In this document: piece by piece, positions 7,370 through 16,502 of the stretch
How positions within the stretch are numbered: position 1 is the first letter of the stretch
Layout: each line of letters starts with the position of its first letter
Virus record (IMG/VR): IMGVR_UViG_3300030419_004277
Span: 1 to 59,880 of that record
Source: a virus
Length of the DNA: 59,880 nt
Direction: 5' to 3' (one strand)
Made by a program: the position numbers and the translations under genes
The notes under the pieces: generated by a model
What the model was told of the DNA's origin: nothing
What the model saw: only the letters and a program-made list of their open reading frames with translations
Databases searched by the model: none

Positions 7370-8589
7370 TTCTTCTCCCATATCCAAATTGGTTCACAAA
7401 ATCTCTTATCTTTATTTTCCTCAACAAATTTCATGGTTTTATCTTTAAACTGTATAGTGTCTTTTGCAGTTCCAGCACCACCACTATTAGGTCTTTTAGC
7501 CATTTCCATACCAATACAACCTCTGTATTCCATATCTCTGTACTCATCAAGAAATTCATTCATAGGATCACATATTTTTAACCAACTAGCACCCTTAGAT
7601 ATTTTCGCATTGACATCAGATATATTGACACACAACTTACCACCAGATTTTAATGTTGGTATCATACTATCAAGAGATTTCTGTAGAAACTGATAATTCC
7701 AACTATCTATGTCTTTATACCTAACCCAACTTTGATTGTCATCGTTACCATATCTTTCTATATTAAAATACGGTGGTGATGTGAATATAATATCAAAGGT
7801 ATCATCATACTCACTAAAGTCAAAGTCTTCAGCAGCCTCACAATAAAACTTAGTCTTCTTTTCTTTTTCAAAAAATGTTAAGTGATTATCGTAATATCTG
7901 GCTTGCCGTTCATAGATGGGATGATTTTCTTTTCTTGGATCTAATCCAACATATAATTCGGTGTTCATACTGGCATAAAATCCAGCCAATCTATCACCCC
8001 AACCCATTGAAAAATCCAACACATTCTTTACATTGTAGTAATCATACATAGCCTTTGCCACATTTGGTTTAAACTGACTACAAATATACTTACGAAGTCC
8101 AATCATAGTTCTCAGTATAGACCTATCTATTTTACTCAACTTCAATGAATACGCGGCACCCATTAAACTTTTCATAAAGTCAAATGTTTCCCATGTTCTT
8201 TTAGGACCTGGATAAGAACTTGATTCAACTGACCAACGATTCTCTTGTTGGAAATAATTACTAGCTTTATTACCGATGTTATTTCTAGCAAAATACCATT
8301 GTGAACCTTTATAATGTAAAGGGTAATCATAACCCTCTTCACTTCTAGCAAACCACTCTCCCTCTTTCAGAATATCGTAAACCCAAGTCCCTTTTAACTT
8401 GTTGAAATCCTTACGACAATCTTCTTCGGTCATCTCCATAGTCGGCATCGGATAAGTCATAGCGACTTTTGCCAGAGATTCTTTTACATCATCTTTATCA
8501 AATGTATCTTTGATATGAGTCCATTCTTTTTCATCGATGTGAAGATATGGTTCTTGGTTCTTAAACTTGTCAAAATAGTCAAGATACAT
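7366..8589 (-). CDS. DNA adenine-N6/cytosine-N4-type methyltransferase
   Basis: A 407-residue SAM-dependent methyltransferase. The SAM-binding motif I is VLDFSMGWGDRLAGF near residue 194. The catalytic motif is TSPPYF near 271, the (T/S)PPY form typical of amino-methyltransferases of DNA. The N-terminal 150 residues, rich in Trp and Tyr, probably hold target recognition. It belongs to the same family as the protein at 13273-14877. No restriction enzyme is adjacent, so self-protection or epigenetic modification of phage DNA is the likely role. Confidence 0.8.
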   Translation of the reverse strand: MYLDYFDKFKNQEPYLHIDEKEWTHIKDTFDKDDVKESLAKVAMTYPMPTMEMTEEDCRKDFNKLKGTWVYDILKEGEWFARSEEGYDYPLHYKGSQWYFARNNIGNKASNYFQQENRWSVESSSYPGPKRTWETFDFMKSLMGAAYSLKLSKIDRSILRTMIGLRKYICSQFKPNVAKAMYDYYNVKNVLDFSMGWGDRLAGFYASMNTELYVGLDPRKENHPIYERQARYYDNHLTFFEKEKKTKFYCEAAEDFDFSEYDDTFDIIFTSPPYFNIERYGNDDNQSWVRYKDIDSWNYQFLQKSLDSMIPTLKSGGKLCVNISDVNAKISKGASWLKICDPMNEFLDEYRDMEYRGCIGMEMAKRPNSGGAGTAKDTIQFKDKTMKFVEENKDKRFCEPIWIWEKK

Positions 8590-8598
8590 TTAATTTTC

Positions 8599-10008
8599 CT
8601 AAGAACATATTTTAACTATCCAATCAGAAGCCATAGTTTTACTTGGGTTTAGTTTACTTCTAACAACACGAATTGCTTCTTTCCACATATCATTGTTAGG
8701 AACACATACATCGTATGAGTTTAATTCTAATAAGTTATTTCTCTCCACAGAATTTAAGGACTTTACATACTCTGTCAAGTCATAACCCCAATCCCTTACA
8801 AATTCTCTATTTGAAACACCAGTCCATATTCTCATCATTCTACCTAAAGTTTGTATTGGAGTATCAACTATTTCTTTAGATTTTAGATTTGAACTTGTCT
8901 TTTTATCTGTTTTTCTAAAAGAAAAATAGCTTTTAATATTGTGGACATTCATTCCACACTTCCCCTTGTTCACAAAAAGGACAATATTTGATGGATGATC
9001 TGGATTGTTTAAGTTTTTAATCAATGTTTCCTCATCTGACCTTTCATATGATAACTCATAGGTGCCATTGTTAAAATTTGTATTTACAATATTTACATAT
9101 CCCTTGAAATTATTTGTGATTTGAACTATAGTTTGTGAGGTAAAATCCCCCAAACTAACATATTCACTCTTTAGCAACCCAAGTATATTTTCTATTGTAT
9201 AACCCATTGAACCATTTGCTGCTTCACAACTTATCATCATTGTTCTTTTTCCAAAGAGATTATTCTTCTCAATATGTTTATTAAAAAACTCAGAAAATAT
9301 GTGACCTACTTCATACGCATTTTCAATATCAAAATAGGTTACGCCACCCATCCATCCACAAACACTAATGATTTCATTCGTTGATGGGTAAGTATTAATG
9401 ATTTTGAACTTCATGTCACCAACAGGCTGAAGAAGATGTTTGTGTTCATTAGTAGGAGTTGCGGTTGTTCCAAAAACATAAGGAGTTGTGGCTGAAACTT
9501 TAGCAACCATTTTATATAAAACACCACCATATAGAGCATTATAATTACCAGTTACGTCTTTATAATTTTCAGGACTTGAACACCCCAACCAAGTATGAGG
9601 TTCATCTACAAACCAAGATGTTTTATATCCAATGCTAACAATCACATCAAGAAAGTGTTGATTTTGTAATATCATCTGATGAGTTACAGGAAGGAAAACT
9701 TTAAATCCTTGACCAAGATAATATAGTGCTTCATCTAAGTCTTTACAAAGTTGAACATTATTAGTCATCCTTAAAACCGCACACGCATCATCTTGATTAT
9801 AAACCTCTGTAGTTGGATATGAAAAGATAACCAAGTCTAAATCTTTTTTATTAAATAAATGTGGGATAAAAGTATTGAAAGTCGTATAGGTCTTACCTAA
9901 ACCGGTAGTACCGACAATCATATTAAAGACATTATTATCAGTAGAAAAACTCTTTTCAGTAATTCTTTTCATGAAAGGTTTTATTAAGTATTTATCGTTT
10001 AGATTCAT
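8599..10008 (-). CDS. SF2 DEAD/DEAH-type helicase or ATPase
   Basis: 469 residues with the superfamily 2 motifs in order: Walker A GTTGLGKT at 33-40, a DEPH Walker B near 135, motif III in GTTATPT near 180, and motif VI QTLGRMMR near residue 385. Position-specific domains beyond the helicase core are not obvious. It could unwind nucleic acid or move on DNA during replication or repair. It has its own promoter at 10038-10066, some 30 bp before the ATG. Confidence 0.8.
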   Translation of the reverse strand: MNLNDKYLIKPFMKRITEKSFSTDNNVFNMIVGTTGLGKTYTTFNTFIPHLFNKKDLDLVIFSYPTTEVYNQDDACAVLRMTNNVQLCKDLDEALYYLGQGFKVFLPVTHQMILQNQHFLDVIVSIGYKTSWFVDEPHTWLGCSSPENYKDVTGNYNALYGGVLYKMVAKVSATTPYVFGTTATPTNEHKHLLQPVGDMKFKIINTYPSTNEIISVCGWMGGVTYFDIENAYEVGHIFSEFFNKHIEKNNLFGKRTMMISCEAANGSMGYTIENILGLLKSEYVSLGDFTSQTIVQITNNFKGYVNIVNTNFNNGTYELSYERSDEETLIKNLNNPDHPSNIVLFVNKGKCGMNVHNIKSYFSFRKTDKKTSSNLKSKEIVDTPIQTLGRMMRIWTGVSNREFVRDWGYDLTEYVKSLNSVERNNLLELNSYDVCVPNNDMWKEAIRVVRSKLNPSKTMASDWIVKICS

Positions 10009-10037
10009 GATTTATTATCCTTATTAATTATAACTAA

Positions 10038-10066
10038 AGCTAATGATAAAACACTATACGAGTCAA
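10038..10066 (-). promoter_or_regulatory. Phage promoter for the helicase gene
   Basis: TTGACT at 10061-10066 and TTAGCT at 10038-10043 are spaced 17 bp, followed by TTAG. The site is nearly the same as the promoter of the VWA gene at 5961-5989. Confidence 0.75.
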
Positions 10067-10097
10067 GTCTTTTTTGCATTAATCTCCAAATAAGTCT

Positions 10098-11042
10098 TTA
10101 AATGTTATGTAACTCCATGTACTTTTTTACAGCAAGTTCTTTGTGTTTTGCCTCAATCATAATATCAACATCATTACCATAAGTGTCAATATAATCGTAG
10201 ACATAATCAGAATGGGCTTGAGGTCTAATTGACTCGTCAAGTCGTTCCTTACTGCGACTCTCGCTATAATGGACAACTGGTGTAATCCCCTCAGGCCAAG
10301 TTGATATAGCCATCTCCAAAGCCTCTTGTTCACTAAGCCCACCATCACAAAACCTGTGGTGATGGTAGTCAAACACGATGGGCACGCCAATATTTTTGTA
10401 CACTCCATTGTATAACTCCTTTACTGAATACATTGTTTGTTTGTCATCATTCTCTACCGTAAGACGAGATTTAACTCTGTTAGGTAGTCTTTCAAAATTT
10501 TTACAAAATCTCTCCATTGATTTAGGTTTATCGCCATATGCTCCACCAATATGAATATTGATTTTGTTGTATGGTGTACGACTCAAATTCATCATATCAA
10601 ACACATCACCGTGCATTGTCAAATCACCGATACAATTCTCAACAACATGGTCGTGTGGTGATGTTAGAACATTGAAAGGACCAGGATGAGATGTAATTCT
10701 AACGCCGTGTGTATCAACCTTAACACCAGCAGAATGTAAATACATCTTAATTTGTTTTAGGTCTTTTAAGTCTGTCCATTCATATTCAGACTTCCAAGGT
10801 GCTAGTCCACTTGTGATACGAAAAAACTTGTAACCATTTAGTATGTTCCAATCTATAATCTTATCTAAGTCCATAGAATTTGCTAGCGTAAGTTCACTAG
10901 CATAATCAACACCTTTAGTATCAAAGGTTCTCTTAATCATACTACGACCTGTAGTGATTGGTTTTACTCCTTTTTCTTTTCCACCCCACATTTGTGGATA
11001 AGAAAGTTGCATATTTATACACGCATAACCAAATTTATTCAA
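10098..11042 (-). CDS. uvsE: UV-damage endonuclease (UVDE/UvsE family)
   Basis: A 314-residue TIM-barrel nuclease that nicks DNA 5' of UV photoproducts. Family features are the N-terminal GYACINMQL, RITSGLAPW, the HGVRITSHPGPF strand, the metal-ligand segment LTVENDD and the IVFDYHHHRFC motif. The length matches the family. The start is TTG, with AAGGAG about 9 nt upstream. The promoter at 11112-11140 precedes it. A phage copy would repair sunlight damage, which suits a virus of surface waters. Confidence 0.9.
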   Translation of the reverse strand: MNKFGYACINMQLSYPQMWGGKEKGVKPITTGRSMIKRTFDTKGVDYASELTLANSMDLDKIIDWNILNGYKFFRITSGLAPWKSEYEWTDLKDLKQIKMYLHSAGVKVDTHGVRITSHPGPFNVLTSPHDHVVENCIGDLTMHGDVFDMMNLSRTPYNKINIHIGGAYGDKPKSMERFCKNFERLPNRVKSRLTVENDDKQTMYSVKELYNGVYKNIGVPIVFDYHHHRFCDGGLSEQEALEMAISTWPEGITPVVHYSESRSKERLDESIRPQAHSDYVYDYIDTYGNDVDIMIEAKHKELAVKKYMELHNI

Positions 11043-11111
11043 TATTCTGGTCTCCTTCCAAAGTTATTTTTATCTATTCTTTTTTTCAAATGTTTCTTAT
11101 ATCTATGTAAT

Positions 11112-11140
11112 AATATAAGGTTTTTTATTGACTTAATCAA
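11112..11140 (-). promoter_or_regulatory. Sigma-70-like promoter for the UVDE gene
   Basis: TTGATT at 11135-11140, 17 bp spacer, TATATT at 11112-11117. The -10 is closer to the bacterial consensus than in the TTAGCT family. It lies in the gap between the HD-protein gene and the UVDE gene. Confidence 0.6.
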
Positions 11141-11154
11141 GCTTTTTATCATTA

Positions 11155-11943
11155 TTAATTACCAAATAACTCTTTGAAGGCTTTATTAGCGGCTTTTGAT
11201 TGTTTAATTTTTTCTTGATTATCTTTATCTATCTTTTCCATCTCTTCTTTGGGTTTACCATTACCAAATTCTGTATTATATGGATATTGGTCGTGGTCGC
11301 CTCTAGCCCATTCATCATATTCAATCTTACTAGCCATCATATCAGCTTGGTGTAGAATATAAGCAATATTGGTCGCCAACTGATTGTCTTTGCTCCAATT
11401 CATGTAGTAAGTCTTGTTAGCTTCTTCATATAATCCGTCTGTCAATCTTAACCCAATATACTCATTCTCTGACATATTGATACCAAAATGTTGAAGTAAC
11501 CAACAGGCTCTATCAGTAACGGTCATATATTGTAACTTTGGGTTGTGTTTATAAATCATACCTTGATTCTTTCTGTGCCAGTCTGAATCATTATGTATAT
11601 AGTTATCCTCTGTTAAGTCTCCAACTTTACCTAAGTCGTGATGAAGAGCAGCAAATACAAGTTCTTCTTTTGTAAAGTTATTAACTGTAGCGCCATTCTT
11701 TTCCCAAACATCATATAATTGTTGGGCAAAATCAGTAATGTGTAAAATATGTTCTACATATCCACCAGGATGGGCATTGTGAAAATGTTCCTTACCACTA
11801 GCAGGTGCCAAACACATTCTTTCTTCAAAGTAGTCATACATCTCGTTCATTCTTTCAAGCCTCTCTCCGCTAAAATTATCAGTAATGATACTTCTTAATT
11901 TACTCCAATTATCTTGAATTTGTTCTGGTGTTAGTTCTTTCAT
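11155..11943 (-). CDS. HD-domain metal-dependent phosphohydrolase
   Basis: 262 residues with the HD signature: a distal His in HPGGYVEH (residues 58-65), HHDLGK at 101-106, and further acidic and His residues downstream. HD proteins cleave phosphate esters of nucleotides or cyclic nucleotides. The C-terminus is Lys-rich. It sits in a nucleotide and repair neighbourhood, so a role in dNTP supply or cyclic-nucleotide (anti-defence) hydrolysis is possible, but the substrate cannot be told from sequence. Confidence 0.8.
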   Translation of the reverse strand: MKELTPEQIQDNWSKLRSIITDNFSGERLERMNEMYDYFEERMCLAPASGKEHFHNAHPGGYVEHILHITDFAQQLYDVWEKNGATVNNFTKEELVFAALHHDLGKVGDLTEDNYIHNDSDWHRKNQGMIYKHNPKLQYMTVTDRACWLLQHFGINMSENEYIGLRLTDGLYEEANKTYYMNWSKDNQLATNIAYILHQADMMASKIEYDEWARGDHDQYPYNTEFGNGKPKEEMEKIDKDNQEKIKQSKAANKAFKELFGN

Positions 11944-11959
11944 TATAACCTCTTATTAT

Positions 11960-12583
11960 TTACCAAAATGTTTTAATACCTAAAAGTCCTAATATATCGC
12001 TATTTACATAGGTATCAACAACTAAATGTATCCTATCAACATCACTATTGTTTTGTACAGCGTGTGGCGCTCGGACATCTACATAGTAATAATGACCTAC
12101 TTCGAGATAGTTAGTTAACTTTTCTCTACTCTCCCAAAGATAAAATTCTACTTGGTCGTTAGTTCTAATCGGAACATGGATTCTAACAATCTTACCATCT
12201 TCTAATCCAAAGTCCTTATCAATTTTATCTGAGTGTTTTCCAATACCTGAGTTAGCTTTTATCTTCATCAATCTAACTCTTTCGAATGTCGATGGTATCT
12301 TTGCCAATACATCGTTGATAACTTGAAATCCCATTTCATTTATTAACGAAGTGTCTTGTAATTTTGCTTGTTCGTTAACTCCACTTTTCAACACATTTGG
12401 TTTTAGAATATCCAACGGGTCTGGTCCGTAACCTCGCAAAGATATTGCTGTCCAATCATCACCCTTACTATATTTTGTTTTAACCTTAGAAAATTCTGTG
12501 TTATCTATATAATCTAAAACGCCATTGAAGTTTAATAATGATGGTTCAATATCTAAATGTTTTATTACACCTAAGTCACTCAT
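11960..12583 (-). CDS. Aspartyl/asparaginyl beta-hydroxylase-like 2OG-Fe(II) oxygenase
   Basis: 207 residues. The fold signature is present: RVRLMKIKANSGIGKHSD with the metal pair H117 and D119, then RIHVPIRTND, EFYLW, and the third ligand H174 in RAPHAVQNNS. R184 in DRIHLVVD would bind 2-oxoglutarate. Family members hydroxylate Asp, Asn or Pro residues of proteins. The target is unknown. It overlaps the small membrane-protein gene upstream. Confidence 0.8.
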   Translation of the reverse strand: MSDLGVIKHLDIEPSLLNFNGVLDYIDNTEFSKVKTKYSKGDDWTAISLRGYGPDPLDILKPNVLKSGVNEQAKLQDTSLINEMGFQVINDVLAKIPSTFERVRLMKIKANSGIGKHSDKIDKDFGLEDGKIVRIHVPIRTNDQVEFYLWESREKLTNYLEVGHYYYVDVRAPHAVQNNSDVDRIHLVVDTYVNSDILGLLGIKTFW

Positions 12584-12801
12584 ATTACTCTTTCATCTAT
12601 CTTATTTTTTGGATTAGTTTTATTTCGTAGTGAGCGTAACTCTAAGAGTTGTTCTTCCATCTCAACACAAAGTTTGTATGCTCTATTTATAACTTGATTT
12701 GCCTGTTGTAAACTTGTTTGAAATAAAGCCCATAATAAAATAAAACCAAGAATGAAACCACCAGTAAAATTTATTATATCTTTTCTTTTATTTGTATTCA
12801 T
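12580..12801 (-). CDS. Small membrane-anchored protein
   Basis: 73 residues: a basic N-terminus, a hydrophobic helix at about 11-27 (NFTGGFILGFILLWALF), then a charged helical tail (LCVEMEEQLLELRSLRNKTN). No family recognised. It overlaps both neighbours and so is coupled to the GNAT and hydroxylase genes. Confidence 0.6.
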   Translation of the reverse strand: MNTNKRKDIINFTGGFILGFILLWALFQTSLQQANQVINRAYKLCVEMEEQLLELRSLRNKTNPKNKIDERVI

Positions 12802-13273
12802 ATCCCTCGTAGTGTGGTTTTTGCTCTAGTAAATATACTTTACCTTTAACTTGTTTTGTCTTTCCCCACTCTATGTCACTAACAACCCTAAATCCATAGT
12901 TTTCATAAAAAGCCCTAGCTCTATCATTCTCTGAACGAACCGAAAGTAAAACATCCCTCTCAAAGTTACCATCATTAATAAACTTCTCAAAAACTTTTTT
13001 AGCACTTCCATTACCTTGGTCACGAGCAGCAATTTGGTGTAATATACAATCACCCTTTTGTGCTTGATATTCACCGACTTTTTGTTTTCTTTTATATCGA
13101 TTCCAAGTTATCAAAACTCCATCTTCCCAAACGACATTTTTACTATCAATCATTCTTTTTATTTTATCTCCACGAATGTGTGGAAAGTAGGCTTTGTGTA
13201 ACTTGAATACATCCATTATTTGGTTGTAATCATCCTCTGTGGCGTGACTTAAAACTTTATGTATTCTATCCAT
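12788..13273 (-). CDS. GNAT-family N-acetyltransferase
   Basis: 161 residues with the acetyl-CoA-binding motif A (RDQGNGSAKKVFEKF at about 91-105) and the motif B segment SENDRARAFYENYGFR. It would transfer an acetyl group to an amine on a protein, antibiotic or nucleotide; the target cannot be predicted. Its stop and the start of the small membrane gene overlap, and it begins exactly where the methyltransferase ends. Confidence 0.85.
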   Translation of the reverse strand: MDRIHKVLSHATEDDYNQIMDVFKLHKAYFPHIRGDKIKRMIDSKNVVWEDGVLITWNRYKRKQKVGEYQAQKGDCILHQIAARDQGNGSAKKVFEKFINDGNFERDVLLSVRSENDRARAFYENYGFRVVSDIEWGKTKQVKGKVYLLEQKPHYEGYEYK

Positions 13274-14877
13274 TATGGTTTGTGAAAAATAAATATTGGT
13301 TCATATTTTAGTGTTACTCCATCTACATCAACTTTGTTTTTTACATTTGACTGGTCAACACCTATCATAGATGCCATAATCATTTTTAACTTACCTTTAT
13401 ACTGACCACCAAGTGCTTCTATAATATCAATAGAATCTTGCTCAAGTGGATGAAAATTATTTCCACTTAACTTTATGTCGGCGATATTCCAAAGTAAATA
13501 TCTATCACTTTTTAGACTCTCGTAAGCATTTGTTAATGTTGGTTTTAGGAAGTTATCTCTCCAATCGTGATACATCGGATAAGCCTTAAATGATTGTTCG
13601 TCATCATCAGAATATTGTTCTCTATCAAAATAAGGTGGTGAAGTAAATACCATATCTAACTTACCTTTGTATTGTTGAAAGTCAGGATGGTCACCAATAT
13701 GTTCAGAACCTAACTGAAAATAATGATAGGTATTCTTTGACTCTTCCCAAAATGGATTTGTTTCTAAACCGTGTTCATTAAAAAAGTCAGCAACATATTC
13801 GTATCTTGACTTATCTATCTCGTCTATCCAATTATCTGTATTCGGGTCTGTTCCAATATAATGTATTTTTTTCTTGGAAGCCATAGCACCAAGAATCCTA
13901 CCACCCCAACCACTTGAAGGATCGTAAATGTTAAGCGGTTCATCTTGTTCAATGTGGTCTGTATATTTTTCATACAGAAGTCTTGCTGTAAGTGGTGGAA
14001 AATTAACTGCTGGTTGTGAGTTCAAACTCAATCTAAATATCTGAAATGCTTTTGGAAACAATCTAGTCTTCAAATCATAATACCTAATCATGAAAACATT
14101 TTTTCTAACATTACCACCTTTTGTGGATACAGTATCAGTTAGGTCTTCCACAGATAATTTTGTTTTCAGAGTAGGGCACCATAAGTTAGTCACCATCTCA
14201 TCTGTGATTAATCCTTTGTCATAACCCAATTTTATTTCATCAGCATTTAATGTGACATAATGTTTAAGATATTTTTCTTGATGTGACTTAGCAATCCACA
14301 ACCTATGATTCTTAAACTTTAATTTGTTGTCTCGATAATATTCTAACCAAGTTAAGGCATCTTCTCCATTCCAATAAGGCAATTTATTCTTTGTATTTTC
14401 TTTCCTATCTAATGAAATAGACTTACTAAAAGTATACATTGAATCTCTACGAAGACCTCTTCTCATAGCTTTATAAAATAAATCTTTATTTACATCCTCT
14501 TTTATTCTGTCATAAATAGAATTTAATCCATCTCCCATATCTCCGATACGAGTCTTTAACATTGTAGGAAAGAACTGATTTACACCATTCGCAAACTTAT
14601 TAAAGTTTCTGATTACATTTCTTTGTCCATCATCAGCTTTTTCTATAAAGCCGTGTATGTCATATTCTCTCAGTTTTTTAAATGACTTAATTATGTCCTC
14701 GATTGATTGACCAACCATAGGAGGCGTTCCTCGCTCATCCCAATCTTCAATTATATATTGACGAACTTGTTCTATCCAATCATCAAGCTGCTCATCAGTT
14801 TTACAAAATAACTCATGATATGTAATATTGATTTTTGAATCTAAAATACCACTCTTTTCGTAGTAGTATTTATTCAC
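13273..14877 (-). CDS. Second DNA amino-methyltransferase
   Basis: A 534-residue relative of the enzyme at 7366-8589, with motif I YDPSSGWGGRILGA near 322 and catalytic TSPPYF near 413, followed by a matching segment with E-QYSDDDEQSF. The N-terminal 300 residues are longer and probably hold a different target-recognition region. Two differing N-termini on a shared core suggest two sequence specificities. The GTG start overlaps the end of the 57-residue gene. Confidence 0.8.
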   Translation of the reverse strand: MNKYYYEKSGILDSKINITYHELFCKTDEQLDDWIEQVRQYIIEDWDERGTPPMVGQSIEDIIKSFKKLREYDIHGFIEKADDGQRNVIRNFNKFANGVNQFFPTMLKTRIGDMGDGLNSIYDRIKEDVNKDLFYKAMRRGLRRDSMYTFSKSISLDRKENTKNKLPYWNGEDALTWLEYYRDNKLKFKNHRLWIAKSHQEKYLKHYVTLNADEIKLGYDKGLITDEMVTNLWCPTLKTKLSVEDLTDTVSTKGGNVRKNVFMIRYYDLKTRLFPKAFQIFRLSLNSQPAVNFPPLTARLLYEKYTDHIEQDEPLNIYDPSSGWGGRILGAMASKKKIHYIGTDPNTDNWIDEIDKSRYEYVADFFNEHGLETNPFWEESKNTYHYFQLGSEHIGDHPDFQQYKGKLDMVFTSPPYFDREQYSDDDEQSFKAYPMYHDWRDNFLKPTLTNAYESLKSDRYLLWNIADIKLSGNNFHPLEQDSIDIIEALGGQYKGKLKMIMASMIGVDQSNVKNKVDVDGVTLKYEPIFIFHKP

Positions 14878-15043
14878 CAGTCACCTCTTGTAAATTTTCT
14901 ATTGTTACAAGTTTACCTAAGTGACTCATATTTTCAAGATACTTAATAGCATCTTCTTTACTTTCAGCCAAAAATATAAAACCCTCGTTGGTTGTCCATT
15001 TTTTGTAATGAACGAACTGCTTATTGGTGTTTTTCTTTGTCAT
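14870..15043 (-). CDS. Small hypothetical protein (57 aa)
   Basis: The frame begins at an ATG with a GAGGA-type RBS and ends with a TAA overlapping the GTG start of the methyltransferase. The sequence (FVHYKKWTTNEGFIFLAESK then DAIKYLENM) looks like a compact alpha-beta domain. It is the first gene after the promoter at 15067-15095. Confidence 0.6.
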   Translation of the reverse strand: MTKKNTNKQFVHYKKWTTNEGFIFLAESKEDAIKYLENMSHLGKLVTIENLQEVTGE

Positions 15044-15066
15044 GGTTTATCCTCATTGTTTCTATT

Positions 15067-15095
15067 AATTTACTAAGATTTTGGTAATTTGTCAA
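15067..15095 (-). promoter_or_regulatory. Sigma-70-like promoter inside the nucleosidase gene end
   Basis: TTGACA at 15090-15095, a 17-bp spacer and TAAATT at 15067-15072. The -35 lies within the last codons of the nucleosidase gene. It would drive the 57-residue gene and the methyltransferase operon. Confidence 0.55.
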
Positions 15096-15777
15096 GCACT
15101 TTTTTCTTAAATTCTACAATACCATCAGCTAAATTTGCTTCCCAATCTTCGTGTGCCTGTTCATCTGCACCATCAGTAATATACTTAAATGATATAAAAG
15201 GAACATCATATAAATAACAAACCTTGGCTAGAGCATATGCTTCCATATCCACAACTTCACCATAGTAATTAGTTTTATCTTCTACAAAATTATCTCCTGT
15301 ACCACAAGTTGCATTTCTTCCAATTGGATTAAATTCTATATTTTGTTGTTGTATAATAACAGGTGGATCTTGTTCGAATGGCGTCTCACCTCTCATAAAT
15401 CCTAGACCTGTAACATCCATATCTCTTTGTACAAACTTTGTACAATCAACAAGCGTTTTTCTTTTTATTTTACGACTACCAGCAGTTCCATAGTTGATTA
15501 TCAAACTATAAGGAATATGGCTACCGTGTTTACCAAAATGTTTTGTTAATTCATATGTAGCATTTACTTTGCCGACACCTGTGTACAAAACATTGTAATC
15601 TTTTAACTTACCTTGTGTCTCTACTTCAAGAGCAGATACTATTAATATTTTTTTCTCTAAATTTCCATAACTCATAAGATTCTTATTCCCTTTTGTATGT
15701 TTAGGTTCGTATGGACACATTAAACAACCATGTCCACAACAATAACCTCTTTGTATTAAAAACTCTCTTGATAACAT
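15073..15777 (-). CDS. Cys-rich (DUF5522-like) domain fused to an MTA/SAH-nucleosidase-like domain
   Basis: 234 residues in two parts. Residues 8-27 carry four Cys (RGYCCGHGCLMCPYEP), which look like the short DUF5522 family usually found as a free-standing protein. Residues 40-234 form a PNP/UDP-phosphorylase fold like 5'-methylthioadenosine/S-adenosylhomocysteine nucleosidase: SALEVE supplies the base-contact Glu, VDMEAYALA the ribose-binding Met-Glu, and TDGAD the catalytic Asp. In a phage with two or more SAM methyltransferases it could clear SAH. The Cys domain may bind metal. The fusion is unusual. Confidence 0.75.
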   Translation of the reverse strand: MLSREFLIQRGYCCGHGCLMCPYEPKHTKGNKNLMSYGNLEKKILIVSALEVETQGKLKDYNVLYTGVGKVNATYELTKHFGKHGSHIPYSLIINYGTAGSRKIKRKTLVDCTKFVQRDMDVTGLGFMRGETPFEQDPPVIIQQQNIEFNPIGRNATCGTGDNFVEDKTNYYGEVVDMEAYALAKVCYLYDVPFISFKYITDGADEQAHEDWEANLADGIVEFKKKVLDKLPKS

Positions 15778-16502
15778 TAGTCATGACTTAAATCTACTTT
15801 ATGTTCATCTTCATATGTTTTTAAAATTCTTTTTACCAACGGATGCCTAACACAATCCTCTCTATTAAATGCCATATGATTTACGCCTTTTACACCTTTT
15901 AATCTAAACCACACATCGTAGAATCCACTCTTCTCGTAATTAGTGGCACCATTTGTTTTGTATTTATCACATTGACTCATATCACCTTGAATAATCATTT
16001 TACAATTATCTGATATTCTGGTCATTAGGGTTTTGATTTGCATTGGTGATACATTTTGAGCTTCATCTAATATTACATAACAATTTTCTAAGTTAACTCC
16101 TCTTAGAAAGTTTAACACTCCAATTTCCAATTTACCATCAGAAATCATCTTTGTGGCTCTAGCTTTACCAATAATTTTATCTAAAATTGTAAATGTAGAT
16201 TCGTTATATTGTTGTATCTTCGCTGATAACTCACCTGGTAAAAAACCTAACTTATCTTCGTTGCCAACATCTACTGTTGGATTTATTATTATTAGTTTTT
16301 TATATGGTGTTCCCCTTCTCAAAACATCTTGTAGAGCTTTATAAACAGACACATAAGTTTTGCCTGTTCCGGCTATTCCGTGACATAAAATAAGTTGAGT
16401 TTCATCATCACCAATTATGTTGTAAAATAAATTTTGATTACTTGTTTTAGGAGCAAAATTATTAACGATTTTAGGTATTACTCCAAGTTGTTTTTTATCC
16501 AT
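15777..16502 (-). CDS. phoH: PhoH-like ATPase
   Basis: 241 residues with Walker A GIAGTGKT at 42-49, Walker B CYVILDEAQN near 147, and the PhoH sensor segment MIIQGDMSQCD. PhoH-like proteins are common in marine phages. The proposed roles are RNA or nucleotide metabolism, and the function is not settled. It overlaps the apt gene upstream and abuts the nucleosidase gene. Confidence 0.9.
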   Translation of the reverse strand: MDKKQLGVIPKIVNNFAPKTSNQNLFYNIIGDDETQLILCHGIAGTGKTYVSVYKALQDVLRRGTPYKKLIIINPTVDVGNEDKLGFLPGELSAKIQQYNESTFTILDKIIGKARATKMISDGKLEIGVLNFLRGVNLENCYVILDEAQNVSPMQIKTLMTRISDNCKMIIQGDMSQCDKYKTNGATNYEKSGFYDVWFRLKGVKGVNHMAFNREDCVRHPLVKRILKTYEDEHKVDLSHD

